From the NCBI GenBank assembly GCA_022495995.1, contig JAFEMH010000741.1:558001-622000 (forward strand): a stretch of DNA of 64,000 nucleotides, in the 5' to 3' direction. The stretch's first letter is position 1, and each line of letters starts with the position of its first letter. The notes beneath the pieces were generated by a model, which saw only the letters and a list, made by a program, of their open reading frames with translations, was not told where the DNA came from and ran no database searches. Source of the DNA: Adenophora triphylla var. japonica (taxonomy: Eukaryota > Streptophyta > Magnoliopsida > Asterales > Campanulaceae). Below are positions 44,707-55,627 of this stretch, one piece after another. The translations under genes and the position numbers were made by a program.

Positions 44707-44752
44707 GTTACGGGTTTACTCAACAATTTTACGGGTTTATATAACAATTCTC
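44707..44752 (-). repeat. MULE right terminal inverted repeat
   Basis: TTTACTCAACAATTTTAC, GGGTTTATATAACAATTCTC; the inverse of the left end. Confidence 0.9.
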
Positions 44753-44761
44753 TTTAGTTTT

Positions 44762-45429
44762 AACCCAAAAATCTATACTATATTAAAAGTAAGAAAGTGG
44801 TCAAAATGAAAATTTGACGCTAAAAAATGTCAACATCAAGTGGTTAAATTTTGAAATTTGTCAAGGGTATTTTAGTCATTTACATTCGTGGCATAAATGT
44901 AGATATTAGACATTTAAGTCGACGTGGCGGGCTCTGATTGGGGCGTGATTGGCGTGTGTCAAACACGCGCCGACAAAGGCGCGTTTGACTGGTGCTCTTT
45001 TCTTTTTTTCTTTTTTTAACCTGGGACACTTGGCTTCTTGTGATTGGATGCCTTGATTTACGAATTTTTTTTCCTCCCAAATTCTTTGACCCCAATTATT
45101 TTATAATAAATTAATTTAAAAAAAAATTATACCAAAATTCATAATTTCTTTTTCTCTACAAATAGACTTTTTTCATTTGATTCGGACACAGGAATAAAAA
45201 CCCTATTTTTTAAATATAAATTTCCTAATTAACTTTGTAAATTTTCCTTTTTAAATTTTCAATATACTTTAAGATAAAATTAATTAAGTGTGAAGCATTT
45301 TTTTTAATTATAAATGATATTGATAGTAATAATAAGTATTTTTTTTAATTATAAATGATATTGATAGTAATAATAATAATAATACTAATCATAAAAATAA
45401 AGAATATAAAATAAAATACAAGTGATGGG
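44762..45429. other. AT-rich intergenic region
   Basis: No ORF of interest. A strong hairpin lies at 44958-44989 (arms GTCAAAC..GCGCC and GGCGCGTTTGAC). A 50-bp direct duplication containing AATTATAAATGATATTGATA runs from 45297 to 45395. Confidence 0.6.
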
Positions 45430-46745
45430 GTCTAGATCTTAATCATGTCCTTTTATGCTATGGTAAAACATCAATTTAATCAAACAATTAAGATTGTGCA
45501 AAGTGATAATGGTACTGAGTTGAGGTGTTTATTGGATATCTTTTCTGCCATGGGAATTCTTTTTCAAACTTCTTGTATTGAAACTCCTCAACAAAACAGA
45601 AGTATTGAAAGAAAACATCAGCATATTTTGAATGTTGCAACGGCTTTGAGGTTCCAAGCCAATCTCCTAATTTATTTTTGGGCTGAGGCTATTCTTGCTT
45701 CTTCTTTCTTAATCAATTGAACCCCGTCTACTTTGTTACACAACAAACCCCCCATGAAATTATGTTTGCCAATCCCCCTTCTTATTATACCATTCGAGTA
45801 TTTGATTTTTTATATTTTGCTCATAATTAGAAAATAGGTGGTGACAAATTTGCAAGTTGTAGTTAAAATTGTATGTTTTTTGGGTATCCCTTTGAGAAAA
45901 AAGGATGAAAACTCTTTGATCTTGACACTAAAGAATTTTTTGTCGCTATAGATGTTAAATTTTTTTAGGACATTTTTCCTTTTAAAGAACCTGAAACATT
46001 ATTCCTGAGCATATTGCTGACTTGAATGGGGAGATCGACTTTGACTTTGATGATTATGATCCGAAAACCTCAGCTCATGTTAAACCAGTTGTGCAACAGG
46101 ATGTTCAGACAACTGGTGTTACAACTGTCGACACAACTACCACTCCTTCTCCAACAACAACCGTGGTTAATGATAACTTGGATCATGATCTTGGTAATCA
46201 GCCTGCTGAACTGGGTAGGGGAATGCGTGAGAAGATTTCTTCAGTCCATCTCCGTGACTATGTGTTTCACACGATCGATGCTAAAAGTTCATCTCTCGTC
46301 AAACCCTCTACTCAGCTCCCCCCAGGTACTCCTTATCTTATATAGCACACTATGTGAATTGTGACGATTTTTCTTTGCAACACCGAAATTTTATTGATGC
46401 ACTAACTTTGGGCGGGAACTAAAGTACTTTCGTGAAGCTATGAGGGATAACAGATAGAAACAATCAATGCACGAAGAAATCAAAGCCTCGTAGGATAATG
46501 TCACATGTACCTTGCAGCCTCTACCACCAGGAAAAAGGGCATTGGGTAATCAATGGGTTTATCACATCAAATATCATTCCTACGAAAGTATTGAAAGATT
46601 GAAGTTACGGTTGAAGTTACGGTTAGTAGTCTTCAAAAATCATCTAAAGGAGGAAATTGATTATGATGAAACATTTGCTACAATTGCAAAAATGGTCACT
46701 ATCCGTTCCTTCCAATCAATTGCAGTAGAGCATTTGTTCTTCCGC
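45430..46745 (+). mobile_element. Ty1/copia fragment, integrase core to RT start
   Basis: 45445-45720 reads IVQSDNGTELRCL and ETPQQNRSIERKHQHILNVA, the integrase core around the second Asp and the Glu. After frameshifts, 45880-45990 shows FFGYPFEKK-like residues. 46022-46345 is a Thr-rich linker. 46512-46748 has LPPGKRALGNQWVYHIKY and IDYDETFATIAKMVTIRSF, the RT N-terminus. No LTRs. It is in the opposite orientation to the fragment at 1-1415 and is a different copia type. Confidence 0.85.
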
Positions 46746-46748
46746 TAA

Positions 46749-46996
46749 CACATTTCCAAATTTGGTGAAGAAGGGTATATTGTTTCTTTTTTAAATTTAA
46801 TCGTTACTCCTCCATCCCAAATCCTTAAGAATATTCTTGTTTCAATTTTTATGATGTACTTAATTCAATTTTGGTAAAATAAATTATGTAAACATTTATT
46901 TGTCTTCATAAACTTCTACAAATTATTATTGACAATATTTTTAAATGGACAAGAATAATAATTCTAAAATTATTAGAATATTTTATATAAATTTGT
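46749..46996. other. AT-rich spacer
   Basis: Starts with a degenerate TACTCCTCCATCCCAAAT that resembles a Stowaway end (46806), but no matching right end with a TA was found. Confidence 0.4.
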
Positions 46997-46998
46997 TA

Positions 46999-47222
46999 CT
47001 CCCTCCGTCCCATAGTAAAGTTTTTACTTTCTTTTTTTGCTCTGTCTTTCTTGTTTTATTAATTAAAATGGATATTGATACTCACTTGATACACTCACAA
47101 TAATAATTTACTTACCATTTTCTATCAACTTTCTCTCTCATATTTTATTTTTCATACTCACAAAATTTATTTATTTTAATTATCATGAAAATCAGCTTAA
47201 TTAGGTTGTAGGACATAGAGAG
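46999..47222. mobile_element. Stowaway-like MITE, 224 bp, TA duplication
   Basis: Left end CTCCCTCCGTCCCATAG, right end GTAGGACATAGAGAG, TA at 46997-46998 and 47223-47224. Confidence 0.85.
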
Positions 47223-47400
47223 TATAATTTATTAAGTCGGGTCGGAAGAGTATAAAATGACACACTTCAATTAAAAGAATCAACGCAATTATAACACATC
47301 ATTTTATAAATCAAATTTTGTAACTTCTTTATAACTTTAGTATTACCCTTAAAATAATGATCACAAAAATCACATTGAGATGGTGAAGATTAAAAAGTAC

Positions 47401-48343
47401 TGAACAGTATAAACCGAGATACGAATATGGGCTTGTTCGGGTCAGGCCCAAGTGGATTGGGCCCTAAACATAATTCATCCCTGAGTTACGAGAGACAATG
47501 ATGGGCTTCCTCGGCCTCGTACCTCGTCATCAATAAGGCCAATCTAGGCCCAACAAGCAAGCAAAATATGCCCCAACTATGAGGGCCGAGGAGACCTCCC
47601 TCGTATGCCGAGATCGCCTCCACAGAGGACGAGGTGCCTTCCTCGGCCTTGACGTTACCAACGGGCTCTCTATGTTACTTTTTCTTTCCCCGGCTCATCA
47701 TGGACCGAGAGGTCATGAATGACGAGGAGAGAAAAGTTCACACCTCGGCATATCTTCATATGTCGAGGAACCAAAATCATTCTCCTCGGCATATCGTCAT
47801 ATGACGAGGAGACAAAATGATGTATCTCGGCATTTCATCATGTCGATAGAGCTTCATATGACGAGGAGACACATTCATGCATCTCGGCCTACCTGCAAAT
47901 GACGAGATAACGAAATTACTCTCCTCGGCTTACCGGCAAGCAGTTATAACAATCCTAGTAAAACAAGGATTCAGCAGTTACAATCATATCAGAATTGTAA
48001 CCACCTCCTACAGTTCAGATCAAATAAGGACTCCTTAATAGATATAATCCTCTTAGGATTATACCTTATCTCTTTACAGTCCAAGTTCAACATGGATTCT
48101 GTCAATCCATCCCTATAAATACAAGCCAAATATCACATTATGGGGTAGGTTATTTTTGAGATACCGAAACTCTGTCAATTTAATTTCTCTCATCATAAAC
48201 CTTGAACTTATTCTCACGCCGGAGGGCCTTCGCCGGTGAAGCCCCAACTTAGTTTACGTGTTTTGTCTTATTTTCAGGTTAAGTAATCGCCGGAGCAAAC
48301 GATCGCTTGGATTTTGGCTGATTTGACGATTTTGGCATCATCA
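47401..48343 (+). repeat. Tat-2 5' LTR, 943 bp
   Basis: TGAACAGTAT...GGCATCATCA, TATAAATA at 48114-48121. Over about the first 430 bp I count 13 differences from the 3' LTR, nearly all C/T or G/A. Confidence 0.96.
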
Positions 48344-48344
48344 A

Positions 48345-48363
48345 TTGGTTCCATTGCCGGGAA
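48345..48363 (+). other. Tat-2 primer binding site
   Basis: TTGGTTCCATTGCCGGGAAT, as in Tat-1. Confidence 0.65.
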
Positions 48364-48681
48364 TCGACTCAAACACCCTTTGCTTGGCCTGAAAAAAGCT
48401 CGCTTGAAGCCAGATTTCTTGCTGAATCACTTCTTGATTTGAACGGAAAAATCTGTTCCGTTTTTGCTCTGTTCTTAATTCCGTCGGATTCTGCAGATTC
48501 GGCCAGAATTTGCCAATTTTCGTCTGAAGCAAGCGTTTTGGCTGGAAAATTTTGGTGTTGTTAAATTGCAATTCGCAATTCCGTGTTAGCGGCTGGATTC
48601 TGTTCCGAATTTTGGCCTGAAATCTTGATTTGGTGAAAAAATTTCCGTTTGGTAATTCGCTGTTACAATCGTTGATTTGCA

Positions 48682-50735
48682 ATGGAAGACGGACGATTTA
48701 CAAGTGTTACAGCCGAGGAACAGACCCAAATGAACGAGGTTCCACCTAACACCGAGGTGCTTCCTCCTCCACCTCAGCCTGAAGGACCACCTCCCCTCGC
48801 CATGACTCTCCGTTCCATGGGACAACCAGCTGTCGAGGGGGCAGGTGCAAACCCTCCTCATATCACTCGACCTCGAGGGAAATGAACGGGAAGGAAGATG
48901 ACAAAGAACGCCGACGTCGGCCGAGCTGAAAGCACCCAGCCCGTTGACCGACGTACTTTGTTGCATAGACAAATGGAGACGTTGCAAAGGATTTACGAGA
49001 CGCAGGCTGTTCTCTTGCAATTGGATCGGGATAACTCCATGGCTGAACTCATTCTGCCTTCGACGGGTAACTCTCGTGGAAGGGAACAGGGTGAGCGACT
49101 AGGTCCTCCCCTTGATCCTGCTGTACCACCTAAGCAGGCCCTCCGAGACGCTCCCCGTCCTCGGCCTCACAATCAAAAGAATGACAAGGTGATAGACCTG
49201 AGGAGCCAATTGCACTCCAAGGAACAAGAGGTAGACTCGAGAGACCTGGGACGAGGCTCAGTCTATCCAAACGCTTATCCCCTCCTCTTCTTGTCATGGC
49301 ACCTCGTCGTCCCGACTCTCCTCGACCTCATCTACCTCATCAAGATTCTCCTCGGCCTAGACGAGACTCTCCCCGTCCTCGTGAGTTTGTACGGCCAAGG
49401 ACTCCTCAGCCATACAGAATGGTACTTGGTGGCCACGAGTTAGAACCAAGGCAAGATAAAGCACCATCTAGACGAGGGGACAGCCGTCAAAACGACGAGG
49501 AGCATAGTAGGGTGAATGGCCGCCCTAGAGATAAGTCAACCCGTATCTCCCAACGCAGCACTCACTCTAGCACTGATAAGGGAGTGGAATCCAGACAATG
49601 GGAACTCTTGAAGCAAAGGCTTGATGACATGGAAATGGGAAAGAAGGTTGATAGTGACGACTATGACTGGTCCACTCGTCCATTCTCCCAGAGAATAACT
49701 GATGCACCACCAAATCCTCACTTTAAGGTCCCGAGCTTTGAAAAATACAACGGAACCCAAGACGCGAAGGACCACGTGCAAAGTTTTTAACAAACCATGA
49801 ACCTCCTCACCAAAGCTGATGACATGCTCTGTAAAGCTTTCGCGAGCACCTTCTCCGGAACAGCCTTGACCTGGTTCCGTGAGCTGAAAAAAGGTTGCAT
49901 CGATAGCTGGAGAGGCATGAGGAGAATGTTCTTGGACCATTTTTCCACTGCTGGAAGGAGGAAGAAAAGGTTGACTGACCTTGCCAATATCGAGCAAGGG
50001 AAGAATGAGACCACCCTCAGTTATTACAATCGGTTCCGAACCATGGCGGAACAAGTGGAAGAAAGCCTCACTGATAGAGAGGTAATTGTTTGTTTCAACT
50101 CCAGATTGAGATCCGGACCCCTCAACTATGAACTCTCCGTTAGAGAACCAAAATTTAAGGCAGATCTATACAACGTGGCTTATGCCATCGCCATGGCGGA
50201 AGACAAGAGCAAGAAAAGGAGATCCGACAAGACGGAACCAGTAGCGGCTGGCACTCGCCACGCTTCCAATGATCATGGGAATGGTAAGGGCTCCAAGGGG
50301 AAGAACAGAACAAGGAGTACTGAAAAGCCTGAAGTATTTACCCCTCTTACCAAACCCAGCACTAAAATCATGCAGTTAGTAAACCTTCCACTACCTCGTC
50401 CGCTAAGCGACAAACCAAAGTTCCCCCGCGAAACTTCTAAATTCTGTGATTTTCACAAGGACCATGGTCACAACACCGAGAGGTACATCGCCCTCAAGCG
50501 CATGATCTAAAGGTGGGTCGATGAGGGAAATCTAGATCGCTATGTCATAAAGAAAGATGGCAAGCGAAAACGGAAGGAAGAGGAAAGTGAAGATGACGAT
50601 AAGAGCGAGGATGGAGAACAGAGGCCTCCTAGGGTCAAGCTGCATGTGATCCGAGAAGAGACAGTCTCAACTAGACAGCTAAGGAACGAAATCCATGAAC
50701 TAAGCAAGGTATACCACGTTCCTGCTTAGGTTCAT
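48682..50735 (+). pseudogene. gag: Tat-2 gag
   Basis: Starts MEDGRFTSV like Tat-1. TGA at 48883-48885 replaces a CGA codon, a CpG-type change. A 1-nt loss near 49250 shifts the frame. TAA stops fall at 49788-49790 (Glu in Tat-1) and 50508-50510 (Gln), and TAG at 50727-50729 (Trp). The gag core (LTWFRELKKGCIDSWRGM, TLSYYNRFRTMAEQVEESL) and the CDFHKDHGHNTERY knuckle remain readable; the last Cys of the knuckle is lost. Confidence 0.88.
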
Positions 50736-50738
50736 AAA

Positions 50739-51700
50739 GTGAAAGAGGTCATTAGCTTTTCTCCCAATGAACTGTCTGGGAGCCGTGCGGCCCGTGAACA
50801 ACCCTTGGTGAAAAAGGGTCAGATTGATAATGTGGAATCTGAAAGGCTTCTTGTTGACACGGGAGCCTCCCGTAATATTCTGTACTACACTTCCTTCCAA
50901 CAGATGGGCTTAAAAGATACCATAATAGAGCCTTATCATGGAAGGTTGGAAGGTTTCACCAACCATAAAGTTGGTGCCAAGGGAACTGTTGAGCTGGAAC
51001 TTGAAATAGGCAAACATCCCTTCCGATCCACGGCTACCGTCACCTTCATAGTCATGGATCTAACAAGCGATTATCATGCTATACTGGGCATTCCAAGTCA
51101 AGCAAAATTTGGGTTGGTCGCCTCCCTTCCTCACCAATGGGTCAAGTTTCCTACTCGTGCTGGAATTGGATGCGTTAGGGCGACCTCCAAGGACTTCTTG
51201 GAGCATGTCGTGCAGAGCCGGAAGAAATCTTAAAGCGTGGAGATAGATACCCCTGAGGACAATATCAAGATATCTAAATATCTGAAAACTACCCATACCA
51301 GCTCTAGGGTGAGCTACATCCGTGAGGTACTAGATGAAGAGCCTATGGTCCTAGAAATTGCAGCTGACCAGGGCATAGTTCCGTCCGTCTCTGAGGAAGA
51401 TCCCATTCTCGTCAACGGCCAGAACTTGGGGGACCAACAATGACTTGAGGATGGTCGATATGCCCGACGTTGATGAACTAATGGAAGAGGAAGGCCTCAA
51501 CGCGAACGATAATGAGGGTAGGAGGATTAGAGAAATCATCATTGAATCCCTGGAATTCCGAGACTGTCCTGAAATGGAGCCTGTGGACGAGCTGGAGGAG
51601 GTAGTCATCAATCCTGACTATCCTGAAAAAAAAATTAAACTCGGGGGCCAGCTATCTCCAGAAGAGAAGGAAAAAATCATCTCCCTCTTGAAAAATAGTC
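50739..51700 (+). pseudogene. pro: Tat-2 aspartic protease region
   Basis: LLVDTGASRNILYYTSFQQM is intact, with no stop at the site mutated in Tat-1. TAA at 51231-51233, then a frameshift near 51440, break the linker to RT, which reads ELEEVVINPDYPEKKIKLGG and FAWRVE. Confidence 0.86.
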
Positions 51701-54700
51701 TCGACGTCTTTGCTTGGAGAGTCGAAAGCATGAGGGGATCAATGAAGAAGTAGCCCTCCACCATTTGGAAATTGATCCATTGGCAAAAACCATCTCACAA
51801 ACAAGGAGAAATTTTGCAAGGGACAAGGAGGAAGCTATCAAAGAAGAGGTGAAAAAGTTACTTAGCGCCGGAATTATTCGAGAAGTAAAGTACCCCGTTT
51901 GGTTGGCCAATGTGGTAATGGTAAAGAAGCAAAATGGGAAGTGGCGGATGTGCATAGATTTCACATATCTTAACAAGGCCTGCCCTAAAGACAGTTATCC
52001 TCTCCCTAGAATCGATAAGTTGGTTGACTCCATTGCTGAACACCAAACACTCAGTTTCCTAGATGCCTATTCAAGCTATCATCAGATCAAGATGGCGGAA
52101 GAGGACATCGAGAAGACGGCCTTCCAAACACCTGGGGGAAATTACTGCTATGTCATGATGCCCTTTGGGCTCAAAAATGCGAGTGCCACGTACCAACGGA
52201 TGGTGAATAAGGTATTTGGCACACAAATAGGCCGAAACATGGAGGCCTACATTGATGATATGGTCATTAAGACCAAGGAGGATAGTCATACCCCTGACTT
52301 GGAAGAGATAATAAACAACTTTCGAGCCAACAACATGAAGCTAAACCCAAGTAAGTGTGTATTTGGCGTGACAGCTGGAAAGTTCTTGGGCTTCATGGTA
52401 TCACAAAGGGGAATAGAGGCGAACCCCGAGAAGATCAAAGCCCTAATTGACATGAAGGAACCTATTAGCATCAAGGAGGTTCAAAGATTAAACGGAAGAA
52501 TAGCGGCACTTGGAAGATTCATAGCCAAATCCGCCGAAAAGTCACTGCCATTCTTCAAGGTATTGAAGGGTACCGAGAGCTTCTCCTGGACTCCCGAATG
52601 CTCCAAAGCATTCCTCCGGTTGAAGGAGTACTTGGGTTCCCCTCTCTTGCTCAGCAGTCTGACTACTGGTGAGATGCTATATGTATTCCTAGCCGCCACA
52701 GATCATGCAGTCGCAGCTATTCTAGTTCGAAATGAAGAAGGAACGCAGAAGCCCGTCTACTATGTCTCTAAGGCATTGTCTGACGTGGAAAGCAGATATT
52801 TCAACGTGGAAAAGATAGCGTACGCACTAGTCATTGCCTCAAGAAAACTATGTGCCTACTTTTCAGCACATCCTATCACAGTATACATAAATGAACTATT
52901 GAAGAAGATCCTGCACAAGTTGGACGGCTCAGGACGTCTCCTGAATTGGTCTATCGCTCTTACTGGGTTTGATATCACTTACCAACCAAGGAAGACCCTC
53001 CTGGCACAGCCTTTGGTTGATTTCATGGTTGAGACCGCCTTCATGGGTGAACACCTCCCCACTTGCCGTAAGCAAAACACTGCGGAAGAGGAAGAGTCTC
53101 CCATCGAACTCCCATCCTACTGTTGGATCTTGTACATGGATGGATCGGCTACAAAGGAAAGAAGCGGAGCTGGAGTTGTACTAGCAAGTCCGTAAGGAGA
53201 GTACACCATGCAAGACATCATCCGATTCAAGTTCCCTGCCTCCAACAATCAAGCTGAATACGAAGCTCTAATATTTGGTATCGAGTTGGCTTCCTTCTAC
53301 GGAGCAACTTAGGTGGCGGCATTCTGTGACTCCCAACTTATTGTCAAACAAGTGAAGGGAGAGTATAACACCCAAGATCCCACCCTTACCAAATATAGAG
53401 ACCTTGTCCTAGACATGACAAAGAAGGTGGAATTTTTTGAAATCAAGCAAATAGGCAGGGAAGACAACCAAATCGCAGACGTTCTATCTAAACTAGCAAC
53501 TATGGATATGTCTAAGTCTAAGACCAATCCATACGTTGTTTTTGATGAGGAACCTGCGTATGAAAGACTACAAATCATGCTCCTAGATGGAGAGGAAAGA
53601 TACTGAATCGATAAATATATAGACTACATCGAGAAGAGCCAACTCCCGGAAGATGAAACACAAGCCAAACTTATCAAGAAGAGGTCACCAAGGTTCGTTG
53701 TGATGAACGGAGTCCTCTACCGAAGATCTTTCACCAAGCCCCTGCTAAGGTGTGTCTATCCCAAGGAAATTGAGAACCTCTTGGCGGAAGTGCATGAAGG
53801 TGTTTGCGGCGGACACCCGAGGGCCAGAACCTTAGCTGACAATATCATCTCGCTAGGGTATTATTAGGCAAACCTGAGGGAGGACGCGCACGCCTATGTT
53901 AGAAAATGTGACAAGTGCCAGAGATTCTCCGACATTCCTAGACTACCGGCAGTTGAGCAGACACTTGTAATACCTACGTGGCCATTTGATATGCGGGGGA
54001 TCGACATCATCGGACCCTTCCCTCCCGCTCGAGGTAATTTCAAGTATGTGATAGTAGCTGTAGATTACTTTTCCAAGTGGATAGAAGCGAAAGCATTAGC
54101 CAAAATAACGGAAGAGAACGCAATCAACTTTGTCCACGACTACATCTGGTGTCGATTTGGCCTCCCCCGCACAATTGTTTCTTATCATGGACTCCAATTT
54201 TCTATGGCATTTACAACATAGTTGGGAAGAGTCAAAGTCCGCCACGCAAAGTCATCTGTAAGCAGACCCCAAGGCAACGGTCAAGCAGAGGCGGCCAACA
54301 AATTAGTCCTAACAGCCCTTACTAAGAACCTTGAAGGACGCGAGGGAAGATGGTTGGACGAACTTCCCCTAGCCTTATGGGCTGTTCGCACAACCACCCG
54401 GGGGCCAACCGGGGAAACCCCATTCGCACTGACCTTCGGTTCTGAGGCAATGGCTCCCGCTGAGATGGCCATCTCTACTGTAAGAAATTCCCATTATGAT
54501 GAGCAAGTCAACAAGGTTAATAGGCTCCTAGACCTAGACCTGATAGATGAGAAACGACTAGCTGCACAGATGAGGATGGTAAACTACAAACAAAGGACCA
54601 AGGCATACCATGACAAGAGGGTCATCAGAAGAGTATTCCAAGTAGGCGATTGGGTACTTAGAAAAATTAAGGCCACTGGTCGGAAGGCAGAAAAAAATAA

Positions 54701-54836
54701 GCTCTCCCCAAATTGGGAAGATCCCTATATCACCACTCAAGTCATTCGAGAAGGGACCTACAAATTGAAGACTAAAGAGGGGAAGGAGCTCAAGCATCCA
54801 TGGCATTCCGACAACCTTCGAAAATACTATCATTAA
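51700..54836 (+). pseudogene. pol: Tat-2 pol: RT, RNase H, archaeal-type RNase H, integrase
   Basis: 51714-53195 is open and has YIDDM, FLDAYSSYHQI (one Gly lost) and the start of the archaeal-type RNase H (YMDGSA, where Tat-1 has YTDGSA). Stops at 53193-53195, 53310-53312, 53604-53606, 53865-53867 (Trp codon to TAG) and 54219-54221 (Glu codon to TAG) divide the rest. Integrase motifs GIDIIGPFPPARG and GQAEAANK are present, but VSDHG is VSYHG, so the second catalytic Asp is lost. Confidence 0.9.
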
Positions 54837-55560
54837 TGTTAGTCTATTTTTTGTAATAGATTAGTTTTCAGCTTTAAGTCTTTTACTTTTTCAGTATGGT
54901 AGGATTGCAGTTCGATGTAATCAAAGTTCAGTTTATGAAATGTACTTCTTCAAACATGCAAAGCAACGACCACTACTAGCACATGGGAAGACGAGGATCT
55001 TATCCACGACTTTTACACACGAAACAACGAGGACATCGTCCTCGACTTATAAACATGTCAAAGTTAAAACGACTACCTGACCAACATTTAATATTCAGAC
55101 GGCCAAGACCGAGGACCCTTCCTCGGCCTACTGGTTCATCATACTTCTTAACGAGGGCCCACCTCGACTCAATGACTACAGGTTCTAAACAGTCAAGACC
55201 GAGGACCTCTCCTCGGCCTATTGACTTGCTTTATGTCAAGACAAGGAAACACCTTGTCACAATGACTACAGGCATCACACGTCTAAAACATGTGCACGAG
55301 TCATCTTCCTCGGCATAATGAGACTGAAAAGAAGAAAACAACCAACAACCGAGGAGCCCTCCTCGGCCTAATGACTTGAGGTTCGGTCAAGACCGAGGAA
55401 CCACACCTTGGCCTAATGACTCGTCTTATAAGCAAGGAATGAGGAACCTTCCTCGACTTCCTCCCAAAAACGAGACTTGTACTTGTGCATAACCCACAAA
55501 CAAGCAGTCAAACAATTCATAACTATCAATATGACATGAATTGAAACAAAAGGACTTCTT
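54837..55560 (+). other. Tat-2 region between converging genes, with hairpin units
   Basis: Same units as Tat-1: GACCGAGGA, short loop, TCCTCGGCCTA near 55109, 55198, 55349 and 55400. Confidence 0.7.
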
Positions 55561-55627
55561 CATTAATATTCAGTGAAAATTACAAGTCCTAGCCCTATTA
55601 CAGCAAAAGAAAAGGAAAATCCTAAGT

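Larger units (their letters stand above)
37593..44752. mobile_element. Mutator-like element (MULE) carrying transposase-OTU and PMD genes, 7,160 bp
   Basis: Perfect 9-bp target duplication TTTAGTTTT at 37584-37592 and 44753-44761. Termini start GAGAATTGTTATATAAACC and stay similar for about 45 bp (one mismatch in the first 38). Inside are a transposase gene fused to an OTU protease domain on plus and a plant mobile domain gene on minus, transcribed towards each other. Both genes carry stops and frameshifts. Confidence 0.93.

Noticed and set aside
44772..44990. Possible Helitron: TCTATACTATATTAAAAG start and a strong hairpin at 44958-44989
   Set aside because: No CTRR end follows the hairpin at the usual distance and no Rep/helicase coding was found.
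46803..46960. Possible extra Stowaway beginning CTCCTCCATCCC
   Set aside because: No matching right terminus with TA found.
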